Notes under the pieces: model-generated
Told to the model about the DNA's origin: nothing
What the model saw: the letters and a program-made list of their open reading frames with translations, nothing else
Databases searched by the model: none
DNA from: Sphagnum compactum
Taxonomy: Eukaryota; Bryophyta; Sphagnopsida; Sphagnales
Reading direction: 5' to 3'
Assembly (NCBI GenBank): GCA_965153455.1
Contig: OZ234503.1
Span: 3,968,001 to 4,032,000 of the forward strand
DNA: 64,000 bases
Position numbers and translations under genes: made by a program
In this document: piece after piece, positions 9,891-21,372 of the stretch
Layout: each line of letters starts with the position of its first letter
Position numbering within the stretch: position 1 is the first letter of the stretch

Positions 9891-12060
9891 CTGGTAGAAC
9901 CCAAAAAATAGGAACAAAGAGAGAATTTGCAAATTAAAACAGAAAAATTGAAACAAAAACATAATTACAAATTGAAACACACAATTGTAGTCCAATTTCA
10001 CATTTATTTACTTCAGGGTTCATAAGCCCACACTTGAAAATCTAAATATTTAGAAATATGAATTGTATGTTTCTAGGTCAATGGAATGCATGAACAATTT
10101 CAAGCATTCCAGTTCAAATTGAAAATAGTTTTGAAGAAACCACCTATTGACTCCATTCCTTGCAATTGCTACCAAGTAAGATTGATTTTCATTATTTCTA
10201 GTGCATTCCAACGATACTATCACTTATGATTGTGCATCATGCCTTGTTTACTCTCTAAAGCCACCAAAACATGGAAGGGGTCTTGGGCAAACATGAAAAA
10301 ATGTGTAGAACTACAATGGCATTTGAGAGAGTGGACAAAAAGGTGCATTTAAAATGAATGCACAATTCTAGGTTAGGGTTTGGCGTGATGTTATTTGGTG
10401 AAAGAAGGACAAACAATCAATTGGTGAAGGAAAGATTGAATGAACTTTGTTGCGAGTCCAAACTAACCAATAAATTACTAAGGTTTGAACAAGCTCACAA
10501 AGCTTATGGCCTTGCAGAGAAACATATAACACATAAAATAAACAAGCCTACCAAATTGTGAAATCCTCTTAGTAGTCATAAAAAAGTTTTCATCTTCACA
10601 AGTTGCTATAGTAACCATAACTCTTTAATCGGAATAAGCTCTATTCTTCACCTACACACACATTTGAAATCATCAAAAAAGGTTGTGCAAAATTCAACAA
10701 CAATTCCAATCAATCGGCTCCTTTCATAGTTAAAGTTGAGGCATTAAAACTGCCACCTTGCCTCTTTTTGTGCAACCCCTTGACATGTTCTTTTGTAAGG
10801 CTCTACTCTCTTTTCATGCAATCTTGCAACCGACTAACCTTCAAAACCTTTTCAATTCTTTTGAAACCTTCTCATGTTCAAATCCTCTCAAAACCTTTCA
10901 AAAAAATTCAAAACCTTTTTGCCTCCTTGAATTGTATTAGCTTCAAACCTTTTGAAACCCTTCTTTAACCTTTTCTCAAAACCTTTTCAGCTTGAAAACT
11001 TTCTTCAACCCTTTCTCAAAACCTTTTAAACTATTTTGAAAACTTAATGAAGACACCTTGGCTTTGTAGAAACCACCTCAAAACCTTCTTGGCCCCTTTC
11101 ATGCTACTTCTTTTCCTCATTAAAACTTTTTGATGTCAAACATGAAAACTCTTTCATCTCATGTGTAGAACTTTCCCACCTTTCCAATCTTATCTAAAAT
11201 CTCTCTCACTCTCAGCTATGTTGCAAGCTTCTACAAGAGAAAACATCCAAACTTGGGGTGAAACTCAAAAATGCACCAAAATTGATGCATGTCCAACTTT
11301 CACCTTGTTTTTTTTTCCCTTTGTCCCATCTTCATTATGAGTTGTACATTACACCGTGTGTTTTCAGCAACAATGGGGTACTTGCCCTGACTTTTTCCTA
11401 TTTTATAAAAAACATTTATTATCCGCCCCATTCTAATAACATATTTTGAAATTTCAAACAATCCAATTTTGGAAGTTAACTTGTTCATTATTCCCTTGTC
11501 ACATCTAAATCAAAATGCGATGTGAAGTGTAATTTTGTTTTATGAATAGATGAATATGGTTCATCATTTTAAAACAAGATTCAAACTTTAGATTTTTGTT
11601 GGTTTTACCCCCCACAACTTTTGGGGGTGACTATGAAAAGGTGGTTTTTTGGAGTTCCACTTTGGTAAAGAGAACAATTTCCAAGTAAGAAAAAGTGTTT
11701 GAAACCATGTGGATTACTAAGTGAACGATGAAAATTAACACCAAGTAAAAGAAAATACTTGAAACACTTGGAAGCATATATCTGTTAATAGTGAAGCATG
11801 CGCATGAGTATTACATGAAGCATGACAGACCTCAACTTAATTTCAAGCAAAATGAAAGGAATTAATCGGATGCTCTACAACAAGACACCAACCACACATA
11901 CATAAAGTAAAGTGGGAAGATTAATGGACTTTTGAAATGATTAACATAAAGTGAAAAATGGGGGAAAAGCTTGTGTAATCATGCGTGTGATTGTTGGGAC
12001 TCTTAATCTCATTAACTGATAATCATGTGTATGGATAAACAATTTGCATCTTTCACAGCA
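9891..12060. other. No gene; pyrimidine-rich minisatellite inside
   Basis: At about 10,840-11,050 a degenerate short repeat (variants of 'tcaaaaccttttcaa') forms a strongly pyrimidine-rich stretch, the opposite strand bias to the array at 9,340. The remainder is AT-rich with no recognisable coding region. Confidence 0.5.
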
Positions 12061-12065
12061 GATGC

Positions 12066-15000
12066 TCATACTCCTCTTCTCCAGTTTGAGAAATTTGGGT
12101 TGAATTGCCCGAGTTGCACCCTTCTTTGTTTCTCCACAATGGTGTGATTGTTTTTGTCAGGCTGACTGTAGATTTGTGATAGAAGCTTGGCTTGTTCAGT
12201 AAGTAGCCCAACCTCATATGGAACTTTCACAGGCTTCAAGACCTCAGAATTTTCAGGAGAAGGTTCATGTTTTTCTTCAGGAAAACCAAACCCACCCACT
12301 GGATTGCATGGTGTTTGCAGTATGTTTTTGTTCTCATCTGCAGCTGGTGCGGTATTTGTTGATGATGTCACAAATTTGTTGCCAGCTTTTCCCTGTGAGT
12401 TCATGTACAGATGGGCAACCTCCACAGTTGGTGGCTCTTGGTCATCCCAATTGTGCAGCAAACAAATCTCATAACGTTTCACCTGCCACGAGAAGCAAAA
12501 ACCTTAATGAAAACTGTGAATGGCAACTGACAAAACACTAACAGGTGAGTTATCAGTACCAACAGAAGTGCTCCCCCATGGGATGGTGATGAGAACTAAT
12601 ATTTGTCTGGAAACAATTGCAGCAAAACAATCAAAAATTTGCTGCAATTTGCATGGCATGGCATCTGTTTCTTGTTGGTGTTCTTGGAACTCTTTGCACC
12701 GGTAAGCACCAGCTCTACTGCAGGAGTGGATCTCTACAAGAGTATGATGAGGAGCTTCAAGGGAGTTAGGAAAAAAGAGAGAGAAGAAGCAAATTGCAAA
12801 TCAGTGATGCATAGTCACCAGCTGAAACACACACACACACACACATGCACCTCATCAGACAGCTCTTGCACTTGCTTTGATAAATCCTCATTTATTTGTC
12901 GCAGCCGAGTTGTCTGCAATATATCCCTCTTCAGTGATGAGATTCAAACAAGAAGTTCGCTTCTTCATAGGGATGTAGACAGAGAAGCTGTTCCAAATAA
13001 TACACTTACAACTGCAGATCTGTCAAAAGCTCCTCTCTGTTTTCTTATAGTGTTTGTAGTTGGTCTACTAATAATGCATGCATCGTTTTGGAACTGTGAT
13101 TGCTGTTCTGGAGGGTACTGCTCAAGAGTACTTTGACAGCATAATAGAAAGCATCAGGAATCGTTGCATCATACAAAATTGATTAAAGAAAGCTCTCAAG
13201 CTTACAGGAGAGGGGATAACAGTTAGGGTTTAGTAAATGGACCGTAAGCCTCCACCGCTTCTCCTTTTCATGGTGCTCAGTTTGCTCTGTAGCCAGCCTT
13301 GCCTTGAGTTCTTCCACTTCCTTTCGTTGTATGGTTGGCAGTCCAAGCATGGCACGTGATCGAGTATCCAAAAGCTGCCTTTCCTTCTTCAGTTTGAGCA
13401 TCTGCATCACACAAAAAAGCCATCATAATGATTCCTTGTTTGCAAACAGATATAAAGCAGAAGAGAAAGGAGAATGCCAAACCTGACAGTCAGTTGCTCG
13501 CTTGGATGTGAATTCCAGCACTTGAGAAACAAGACACAAAAGTTTCTTTGACAGGGCAAAGAGGAAAGTGGATCAGAAGGTGCTGCAACAGCAAAACCTC
13601 TCCAAAAACAACAAAAGATCTGAGCAAGAAACTGAAGCAGAAAAGATGGATATTATAAATTGCTCCAAGTTGCTCATCCATCTCTCAAGCTTCTTCTCAC
13701 AATGGACGAGAGCAAGCAAGGAAGAAATTCGTACTTCCTCCTCTTGGTGAACCTGGAAAGCTTTCATATCCATCAATTTGTGGTTCTCCCATTCTGCTTT
13801 CTCTCGCACCAGTCTTGCCAAATTCTCCTCACTTTCCTGTTACCACACAGAGAGAGACAGAGAAACAGAGACAGAAAGATGGTACCTATCTCCTTACAAT
13901 GGACTCAGTAGATGGGGTTTTGCTTGTCTACCTCGTTCATTCTCGTTTGTTTGTGTTTCCTGACTGATACACAAGAGCTTCTTTCTTCTTCTTCCTGCAG
14001 ATTCCTTCTTCATCTTTAAACAGGAGAGAGAGAGGAGACTAAACTTTGCAGAAGAAGCAGCACAGCAAAACATGATTACTAAGAGCACCTCCCCCAGCGC
14101 TCAGTATGTGGCCCTGCACCGTATATCTTGGAGCCCTGGAACTGTCTAATAAATACAGTCTAATCGTATTTATTGACCGTTCCCTGTTTCTTATTGGCTA
14201 GATAGATTGATTGCTCCAAGTGGGTTGCTATTAGCATCGATCTCTTGGGATTGGAAAAGAGAGAGAGAGAGAGAGAGAGAGATCTCAAGACCTTTACCTT
14301 GGCAAGTTTCTCCAGTCGTTTGTTTTCTCTCTTGAAACTTGTGATTTCAGCTCCCAATTCTTCTACTTTGTTGCACAGTGCATCTTCTTCATCTTCTTGT
14401 CTGTGCCGCTCTTCTTCATGTTTGTCCTCTCCTCTTCCTCCTCCTCCTTGACTTTGTTTGGCGGCTTTTGCTGCTTTTTCAGCGCTTTGATCTCCAGTTC
14501 TTCCATCCTTTCCTCCTCCTCTTCCCGTATGTTTTGCTTTGGCGGCTTTTGCCTCGCCTTCAAGGACTCCCTTCCCTCGCCGATTGCCGCCGTTGTTGTT
14601 GTTGGTTCGTGGTTTCGGGAAACCGAAGAACGACTGGACTAGCGATGATGATGACACCAAAGGCGCCTCCTCTTCCTCCTCCTCCTTCTCCTCCGCCTCC
14701 GCTGCTGATGATGTAACAAACGTCGTCGTCGGCTCGTATTTCGCAGTAGCAGCATGCATGGGTGGAGGAGGAGCATTGCCGTTATTGTCAATCGTTGTAT
14801 TCTCATGTCCACCACGTATCTGCAAAACTCCTCCTCATCCCCCCCATGTTGAATGCTTCCAGATTCTCCTGCAACTGCAGCAGTCGCCGATACCTTCCAA
14901 CACAGTTTGCAGATCCCATGGAGAAGAAGAAGAAGAAAACAGTCGAAAAAGAACAGCAAGAAGTACCTTGGAGAGGAATTCATCACACCAGTTGCTGTCA

Positions 15001-15586
15001 TCGTCAAATTCGACGATCTCATGATGTTCTTGGAGATGGTGGAGATCCGCATTACCATCTGTCTTCTGCTTGGACTCATCATCATCAACAACAACATTAA
15101 CGGACGATGATTTCTTCTTCGACAAAGCAATCTTGTCTTGGGAGGAGGAAGAAGAGATCCTCATGGCTGCTGCTGCTGCTGCTGCTGCTGCTGTACTAGT
15201 AGTAGTAGTAGTAGTATTGGCGGCCTCGTCCGTGCCTTGACGACCTCTAAGACTGGACCTTAGTCGCCGTTCCAGAACCTCAAACTCTGCGCAGGTCATC
15301 ATACTCACCAAACCCACAGTTTCAAACCTGAGCTTATCTTCCATCTCAAGAGTTGCTGAAGAGAGAGAGAGAGAGAGAGAGGAGTTCTTTCTTACTTACC
15401 TTCCATCTCAAGGACCTCCAGGAGTTTATGACTCTGCTGCAAAGAAGAAGGCAGCAGCAGCTCCGTCTTGACTTGACTTTTGGGCATGCTCCGATTGTTT
15501 GCGGTCTTGATCCGAGGACCTTCCCACTGGAGCTTGCTCCCAACCCACTTGGTTGTTGTTGTTGCTGCATTGGTGGAAGTTGTCAT
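12066..15586 (-). CDS. Multi-exon coiled-coil protein, possibly SAS-4/CPAP-like
   Basis: Most exons join by canonical GT-AG borders and matching phase: 15,586-15,400 (ATG, MTTSTNAATTTTKW), 15,355-14,967, 14,819-14,298, an unresolved segment, one starting at 13,836 (ESEENLARLVREKAEW), then 13,545-13,483, 13,401-13,243, 13,117-13,010, 12,913-12,851 and the last, 12,482-12,066. Exon 2 carries poly-Thr and poly-Ala runs; exon 3 is charged, low-complexity, and ends in a heptad-like segment (VEELGAEITSFKRENKRL). Later exons are long coiled coil. The junction at 12,851/12,482 reads smoothly as QELSDE|VKRYE. The stretch RAMLGLPTIQRKEVEELK...EKRW resembles the pre-coil region of centriolar SAS-4/CPAP proteins, but no C-terminal G-box repeat is seen. 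That identity is inference; a CHUP1/IPGA1-like coiled-coil protein is an alternative. The exon end after 13,836 and any exon near 14,013 remain open. Confidence 0.6.
12827..12844. repeat. (AC)n microsatellite
   Basis: About nine AC units. It lies in an intron of the coiled-coil gene, a few bases beyond the 5' splice site at 12,851. Confidence 0.9.
14258..14282. repeat. (GA)n microsatellite in intron 3
   Basis: About twelve GA units just beyond the donor of the third exon. On the coding strand it reads (TC)n. Confidence 0.9.
15360..15382. repeat. (GA)n tract acting as intron 1 polypyrimidine tract
   Basis: On the coding (minus) strand this is (CT)n ending in 'cttcag' directly before the second exon. 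A microsatellite therefore supplies the pyrimidine tract of the 3' splice site. Intron 1 is only about 44 bp, short for a plant, and mostly this repeat. Confidence 0.8.
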
Positions 15587-16290
15587 TCTGCAGAACTCCA
15601 GAACTTCAGGACTGTTTTTTTTTTCGAAAACAGGTCTACGAAAAACACACGCGCTCTTGTGGGAAATTTTTGCAAGAAACGAATGCTGATAGAATTCAAG
15701 AGCTCAGAAGAAAAACAAATGTTGGGTCCTCAGAGTGGAGAGATCAGCTGGCCAAGAATGCAAAAAACAAGCAAGCTAAAAAAACAGCTATTTCCAATTG
15801 AAGAAAGACGAAGAAGAAGGAGAAGAAGCAGAAGCGAAGAGATTTGCAGCCAACTCATCAGATCAGAATTGATCCTCCAGCTGCAAATAAATTGCTACTG
15901 CTCTTCTTGCACAAACTCTACAATCCGAAACCCTACTGCTGTTGCTGCTACTAATTGTTTACAGCTGGTGCAGGAGGAACAACAATAGGTTGGAGCTTCA
16001 CCTGGAGTCTGCAACTGTGAAGAAAGAACCTTGGAAGAAAACGACCTTCTTCTGCTTTGAAATCTTCCAGCAATGTCAATCAACCCTTTCAATGCAACAA
16101 CAATACAAACCTTATATACCTAATATCTATTTATGAATTTCACAGCTCCCAGCCTTTCACACAAAACACTCGAACACCCAACAACTGCGGCATCGACAAC
16201 GCTCTACCTAAGACGAAGAAGAAGGCGAAGAAGAGGAGGAAACAACAAGTGGAAGCTAACAGGAGAGAGAGACATGGTGCAGGCAAGAAT
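15587..16290. other. 5' flank of the coiled-coil gene
   Basis: Purine/pyrimidine-patchy DNA upstream of the ATG at 15,586. Probably 5' UTR and promoter, but no convincing TATA box or start site could be assigned. Short frames here have no recognisable domain. Confidence 0.4.
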
Positions 16291-16510
16291 GTCTATGGGA
16301 ACATGGTTACAAACGATCCCAAAGGATCCCAAAGATCCCCAAATGTCCCATGGTTTTGGGAATTCTGTGGGTTCCCTTGAATCTCTATATGGGAACATGG
16401 TTACAAAAGATCCCATGGTTTTGGCAATACTGTAGGTTTACCTTGAATGTCTATATGGGAACATGGTTACAAAAGATCCCCAAAGATCTCATGGTTTTGG
16501 GAATTGAGTG
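16291..16510. repeat. Three-copy tandem repeat
   Basis: The phrase 'gggaacatggttacaaa' starts at about 16,297, 16,391 and 16,457. Each is followed by 'gatccc' runs and 'catggttttgg', so the units are unequal (94 and 66 bp). Each has the flank 'cttgaat.tctatat'. Non-coding local duplication. Confidence 0.75.
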
Positions 16511-18990
16511 CAGGGTAAAACCAAAGGAGTGGGCCCCAATCTGGTAAAGCCCACCCCCCCCCCCCCCCGCGCTTTTACCCGGCGCTTTTTCCCTTAAAAA
16601 CACATCCTGTGATACCAGTGGGTACCCTTTGGATACCCACCAGGTCTCAAAAAACCATAATGCCCATATCCATGGGCATTATATTTTTTGGAAATGTTTG
16701 CAAGTTGTGTGTGTAAGTGTCAATAGCCATATATACGACATGTAACTCTCATGTAAGTGTAAATCAATTACACTTATAATGACTTACATTTATATTGTTG
16801 TCATATTTAATATTTTAAAAAAATATTTACAGGATATTAGTGTAAATATTTGTCAAATACAGTTACATAGTCATGTGTAAATATTTTGGGGCATGTAAAT
16901 GAAAGTGTATATATTATATATTTTCAATCATCATATCTTCTGCATATTAATTAGTTGAGGGTGCATGATTTGATGATTTTTTTTTGTAATAAATCAATTG
17001 GTTGGCCTATCATTAAGAACATATAAAATTTTCCCCTCTTCAAATAATCACATTTTTATATTGTTTTACATTCACACTATTTTGTATGGTTGTGTAAAAC
17101 AATATAAATATATTTATTTTTACACTTACATTATTTCACACAACATAAAATAAATTTTCATATTTCATGATCTACCTTTACATAATTGTAAATGAATATT
17201 AAACACTTACATTTACACAAAATGTAAATAAATTTGATTATGAGATTTACACTTACAGAGAGTGTATGTTCCAAACTATGTGGTTGAATTTTATCATTTC
17301 TGGCTTTGGGGTGGAAACTTGGTTTATAATTTGACTTGTTTTCCCAACCTTTCAATTTTTTTCACAGTGCTTTAAACACGGTTCAAACTACTATATCTTT
17401 CAATTGTAGGCTTCTCCCAATGCATGTGCACATATCTTATCAACCTTATGGGTGTTTATTTGTTACGTTACACCCATAATAATGAACACACCGAGACCCA
17501 TGATATAGTTTACAACACTTCTGTCATCATTGTTTGAGATGTTGTCTTCCATGTGGTACATCAACAATTACATGTGCTTCCTTCAACCATGTTCAATCTT
17601 CTTGTTGACAAGTCAAATTGACATTGTGTTCACCAAAGATGAAATTCACACCCTAACTAACATTGTCATAGCCAACCCAATGCATGCAAATCTACTTCCT
17701 CAATTGTGCACGATTCAAAGACTTGTTGCCTCCAAAGCAACTCAAGCCAAAAAATAATTTATTACAACTGACTCCTCACTAATCCATTTTTCCTTCCAAT
17801 AATTGACATATTTGGATGTCTACATAAACAAGTTGATGTGTTCTTACATGATTGTGCCAGTGCTACTGAAACTTGAAAGAATCAAAAAGTCGTCCCCTTT
17901 TTGTTTTGATTGCTTTTCTTTGACCCTAAATTTCAATTATGTTGCAAAGGATGCAAGCATCCTCCATTTTAAATCCAGTAGTAGTAATAAGCCTAACAAC
18001 TTCTCGACTTCCACCTCCTTCAAGCACAACCCCATAACCACAACCAACCTATTACAAGTGGTTGGATGTTGAGATGGAGAGTTTTTAACATCTAGTTTGT
18101 GCTAACTTCACGCCCTTTAAATTCTCACTTGTTTTAATACTTTGTACATTTTCCGAATCTGCGATGTGTTTTATAAATAAAGTTCTGCAGGGTTTTTGAT
18201 GATTACACACACAACACTGGTCTGCCCAACACTTGGACGGCACCCTGCAACTATGCTAAAAGAAAGCAGCCTTGTTTTTAGGTAAGCAAATGCAGGTAGG
18301 TTCGTGAGCTAAGAACATAAACCAAAAGTTGAACTCTTCACTCATAAAAAAAAGCTGAATAATTGTACAACAGCACAAAAAGATTCTGTGAATTTGCCAA
18401 AGAAAGCCAGAAGTTCCCCATTGTTAGGTGTGAAGGAACGATGAAATATGAGTAAGAAAACCATAATGGAAAAAATTGTAATGCTAGTAGTACTACACAA
18501 AGCCTGAAAGAAACAGCAAATCAACAAGAGGGAACAGGGGAAAGGGATATGAAGATTGATTACTCCCAAGAGAAATGGTACAATATGATGATATCATGAA
18601 GGGAATAAAACAAAAGAAGCAAGTAGGGGGCAGATTACTAAGGATCCTCAACCCTGCAAATTGTTACCTCAAATTCGAATGCAGGAATGCCAGTGTAAAG
18701 ACAATAATCTCAAGAAGAAATACTTTCTATTGAACTGATCCAAGAAGGTCACTGAAATTCAAACAAAGCACAAACCCAAAATCGACATTCCCTGCTTCAG
18801 TCCTTTTGCAAAAATGGAACAGAAAGTTAACCTGAAAGAGGAAGTAACCAGGCAGTAAGAAAAGGCAATAGAAACATCACCAGGAAATCTGTATTTTGAT
18901 CATCACAGACAGAGTTGTTCATCTTGGCCCAAGAGAAAACTTCCTCACATTGGCACAATAAAATCTGTGGCATAGTGACATCCAACTCTA
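16511..18990. other. No gene seen; C-run and small palindrome
   Basis: Holds a run of about 17 C (near 16,553-16,569), an 11-bp-arm palindrome (16,657-16,682), then AT-rich DNA. Frames at 17,530-17,757 and 17,803-18,072 (+) could be remnants of one decayed coding region but match no family I recognise. From about 18,300 the sequence becomes less AT-rich and may be 3' flank of the DUF1218 gene. Confidence 0.4.
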
Positions 18991-19011
18991 CAGATACATA
19001 AAGTTTCTCAC

Positions 19012-19017
19012 TTTATT
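19012..19017 (-). terminator. Candidate poly(A) signal of the DUF1218 gene
   Basis: AATAAA on the minus strand, about 330 bases downstream of the stop codon at 19,345. The spacing suits a plant 3' UTR, but the hexamer alone is weak evidence. Confidence 0.35.
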
Positions 19018-19344
19018 TCTAGATCAGATTTCTTCACTAAAAGCCTGCCTAACGCTCCTCATCATCAGATCAGCGGACTCCAAGAGAACAAGAGATCTAC
19101 TTGATCAGGTAGCAGACATATGTTAGGGTTCCAAGTACAGGGGATGATGCAGCTGCTTCCCCACTGAGCACACGCACGATGGCACTTTGTGACATAACAA
19201 TTATGCTTTTGATATTCTGGGGCTAGACTAGACATATCAGTAGCACATAACAAAGTCGGCGTGTGCAATAGTAATATGAGTACACAGCTGAGTATAAGAG
19301 CAGTCTGTAAAAGAAAGGCAGAGTATCCGAGCATTTGGTAGGAA

Positions 19345-19983
19345 TCACACTCTGGCCGTTGCATGCGCACCAAGAGCAGGGGCATACTCCTGCGCGTTAG
19401 CCACATCTGCGTAGCTTCCCTTCAGATCTTCCTCCTCAAAGCTGTTGAAGTGATCAGCCCGCGCATTGACCGTCAACATCAAACAGATAAGCCAGAAGAG
19501 CGTGGAATCCAACGCGAGGAAAGCGGCTCCTCCGAACAATCCTGTCTTGGCGGTCGGGCAAGAGCCCGTGGGATCTACTTTCCCGTTAAACTGGCGGCGG
19601 TGAAGACTTTCCAGAATCGTCGCCCACAGAAGCAAAGCTTCAGCCACGAGGAAAATGACAACAGACAAGATAGTGAAGGTCAGAAGGCTTGTACTCTTGA
19701 AAAGCGCACGGACTGGAACCCTCTTACCCTGGTACGGGAACACGATGGCCACCAGCCCCTTGATAGCCGTGACGAAAAGAAGTACAACCGCAATACTACC
19801 AAGCCAAATCGTTGGATCCGCGGGATACACGCACGTCACTGCTGTATCTCCTCCACTTGCAGTCAATCCACTCACGCGTATCGCTGTTGGCTTCTGATTC
19901 TCGGCGCTGATTCCCAGAATGAAAGCAATAAGTCCTGAGCACGTAATCAACAGCACAGACCACCCTACCTGTCCCAACGCCAT
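19345..19983 (-). CDS. DUF1218 family four-helix membrane protein
   Basis: A complete 212-codon frame without introns, starting ATG-GCG in a good plant context and ending TGA. It shows the DUF1218 layout (plant-specific family that includes MWL and VCC/DEAL proteins): an N-terminal hydrophobic helix at about 8-27 that serves as signal anchor; a short loop with Cys at 51 (VTCVYPADP); helices at about 60-81, 100-124 and 149-172; and a second loop Cys at 142 (GSCPTAK) before GLFGGAAFLALDSTLFWL. The acidic C-terminal tail (FEEEDLKGSY) should face the cytosol. Known members affect wall lignin or leaf symmetry; the precise job here is unknown. No frame damage is seen, so it is probably functional. 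Family members often have introns; none is needed here. Confidence 0.9.
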   Translation of the reverse strand: MALGQVGWSVLLITCSGLIAFILGISAENQKPTAIRVSGLTASGGDTAVTCVYPADPTIWLGSIAVVLLFVTAIKGLVAIVFPYQGKRVPVRALFKSTSLLTFTILSVVIFLVAEALLLWATILESLHRRQFNGKVDPTGSCPTAKTGLFGGAAFLALDSTLFWLICLMLTVNARADHFNSFEEEDLKGSYADVANAQEYAPALGAHATARV

Positions 19984-20159
19984 CTCTTCTGATTATAGAC
20001 AACACTCTCTGAGTTGCTGCAACACAAACGAAAGCAAAAACAAAGACCACGAAATAAATCGCGCAAACCAAAAAACTGAACGGAAATTCCGCCTCTCCTC
20101 TTCTGTTCTTCCCTGTTCCGCATGCAACAGGAAGTCGACAGCTAGAGCAAGAAGACGAT

Positions 20160-20335
20160 CCCCGTAGTTGGTAATGCGAAGACGGCGCCACAGAAACCAG
20201 AGCAAGAAGACGATCACCATAGTTATAGTTAGTAATGCGACGACTATCGCCGTAATTAGTAATCGGAAGACAATCGCCGTAATTAGTACCGCCAAGACGG
20301 CACCACAAAACTACAGCAAGAAGGCGATCACCGAC
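20160..20335. repeat. 27-28 bp repeat array upstream of the DUF1218 gene
   Basis: Several degenerate copies of a unit close to 'cgccgtaattagtaat' plus 'cggaagacaat' lie 180-350 bp upstream of the ATG, probably in promoter or 5' UTR. A second cluster of the same unit is at 20,627-20,718. Whether it binds anything is unknown. Confidence 0.75.
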
Positions 20336-20626
20336 GAAGTTTTTTTTTTTTTTGGGGTGGCGAATTTTCGCAAATTGGGTGATTTTCAAAAAGAAAATGA
20401 AGAAAAAAACTGTGATTTTAAGGGATTTGTTTCGCCATTTTTGGAACAAAAATAATTAAATCACCACATCTAGACCTTGGCACTTCCTAGGTCTCCACTT
20501 GTAGCAGCACTTTTGGCAAATTCCTACAGTTCACCGAGGACAGTCGCCATTTAATGCTTTAATGCTGGATATCCTCACCAGTGGACTTACTTGAGGAATT
20601 TGAAAAAAACAAAAAACCCTGATCAC

Positions 20627-20718
20627 TCTAGTTAGTAATGCTAAGACAATCGCCGTAATTAGTAATTGGAGGACGATCGCCGTGGTTAGTAATGCGAAGA
20701 CATCACCGTAGTAGTGAG
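20627..20718. repeat. Second cluster of the 27-28 bp repeat
   Basis: Three further copies (gttagtaatgctaagaca, gtaattagtaattggagga, ggttagtaatgcgaagaca), separated from the first cluster by about 290 bp of unrelated DNA. This shows the array was split or seeded twice. Confidence 0.75.
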
Positions 20719-21284
20719 GGGCCCCCTATAGTGCTGGGCGGGTATTGGATGGGAATAACCGCTGTTTCCGGTTCTCTAATCTTCCCCAATCAGAGAACCG
20801 CTGGTTCCGGATTTCTAGTGTTTCAGAATCAGAGATCCGCGTCCCAGTTCTAAAACAAATCGGAATCAACGAACCTCCGGTTCTGTTCATTTGAAACCCC
20901 CCAAGCAAAACTGGCGGTTATGAAGGCGATTTTTTCGATTTCTCTCAAGCTTTGGTCCCGGTTATCAACCAGGATCTGCTACCAAACCGTAAAGAAAGGG
21001 AACCGGATCTGATAGACAGGAAGGACCGCCAAAATAACCGCCGGGGGTCAGTTCCTGTTTCTGATTACCGCCCAGTCCCTTTTGGGAACTTGGGGAACTC
21101 CACCCACCAATTGTTGGTGGTGGCCCCTGGGTTGAATTTTTTAGCACCTCGCTTTTAGGACACAACCCAGCTGTTTTGGGGGCATCTTTTTTTCCATTGG
21201 CTGGTTATGAGACAAATGAACTTTAGAAGGGGGCTTTGTGGGGGGGGGGGCGCTCCTTTTCCATTTATTAGTGTTATTATTTTT
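20719..21284. other. GC-richer unexplained DNA
   Basis: A stretch with repeated 'ccggttct', 'accgc' and 'gggaac' text, no convincing frame, and a G run at 21,240. It could be the body of an unidentified element ending at the tRNA-like segment that follows, but nothing proves it. Confidence 0.35.
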
Positions 21285-21372
21285 GGTGGGGAGTCGACAT
21301 TGGAGTGTGATGGTAAGGGGTACCCACTACATACCAATCTAGGTGCTTTACCACTAAACCCTCTTTCACACT
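21285..21372 (-). mobile_element. tRNA-like head, probable SINE
   Basis: On the minus strand 'TTTAGTGGTAAAGCACC' looks like a Pol III A box. About 40 bases later 'TGTCGACTCCCC' looks like a B box (consensus GGTTCGANTCC), followed by an A-rich stretch. Spacing fits a tRNA promoter, but no full cloverleaf was folded, so I read it as a SINE head rather than a tRNA gene. Confidence 0.4.

Noticed and set aside
14245-15110. Ser/Arg-rich + strand ORFs
   Set aside because: Antisense shadows of exons 2 and 3 of the coiled-coil gene, whose splice sites and phase agree on the minus strand.
19363-19938. 191-codon + ORF
   Set aside because: Antisense shadow of the DUF1218 gene.
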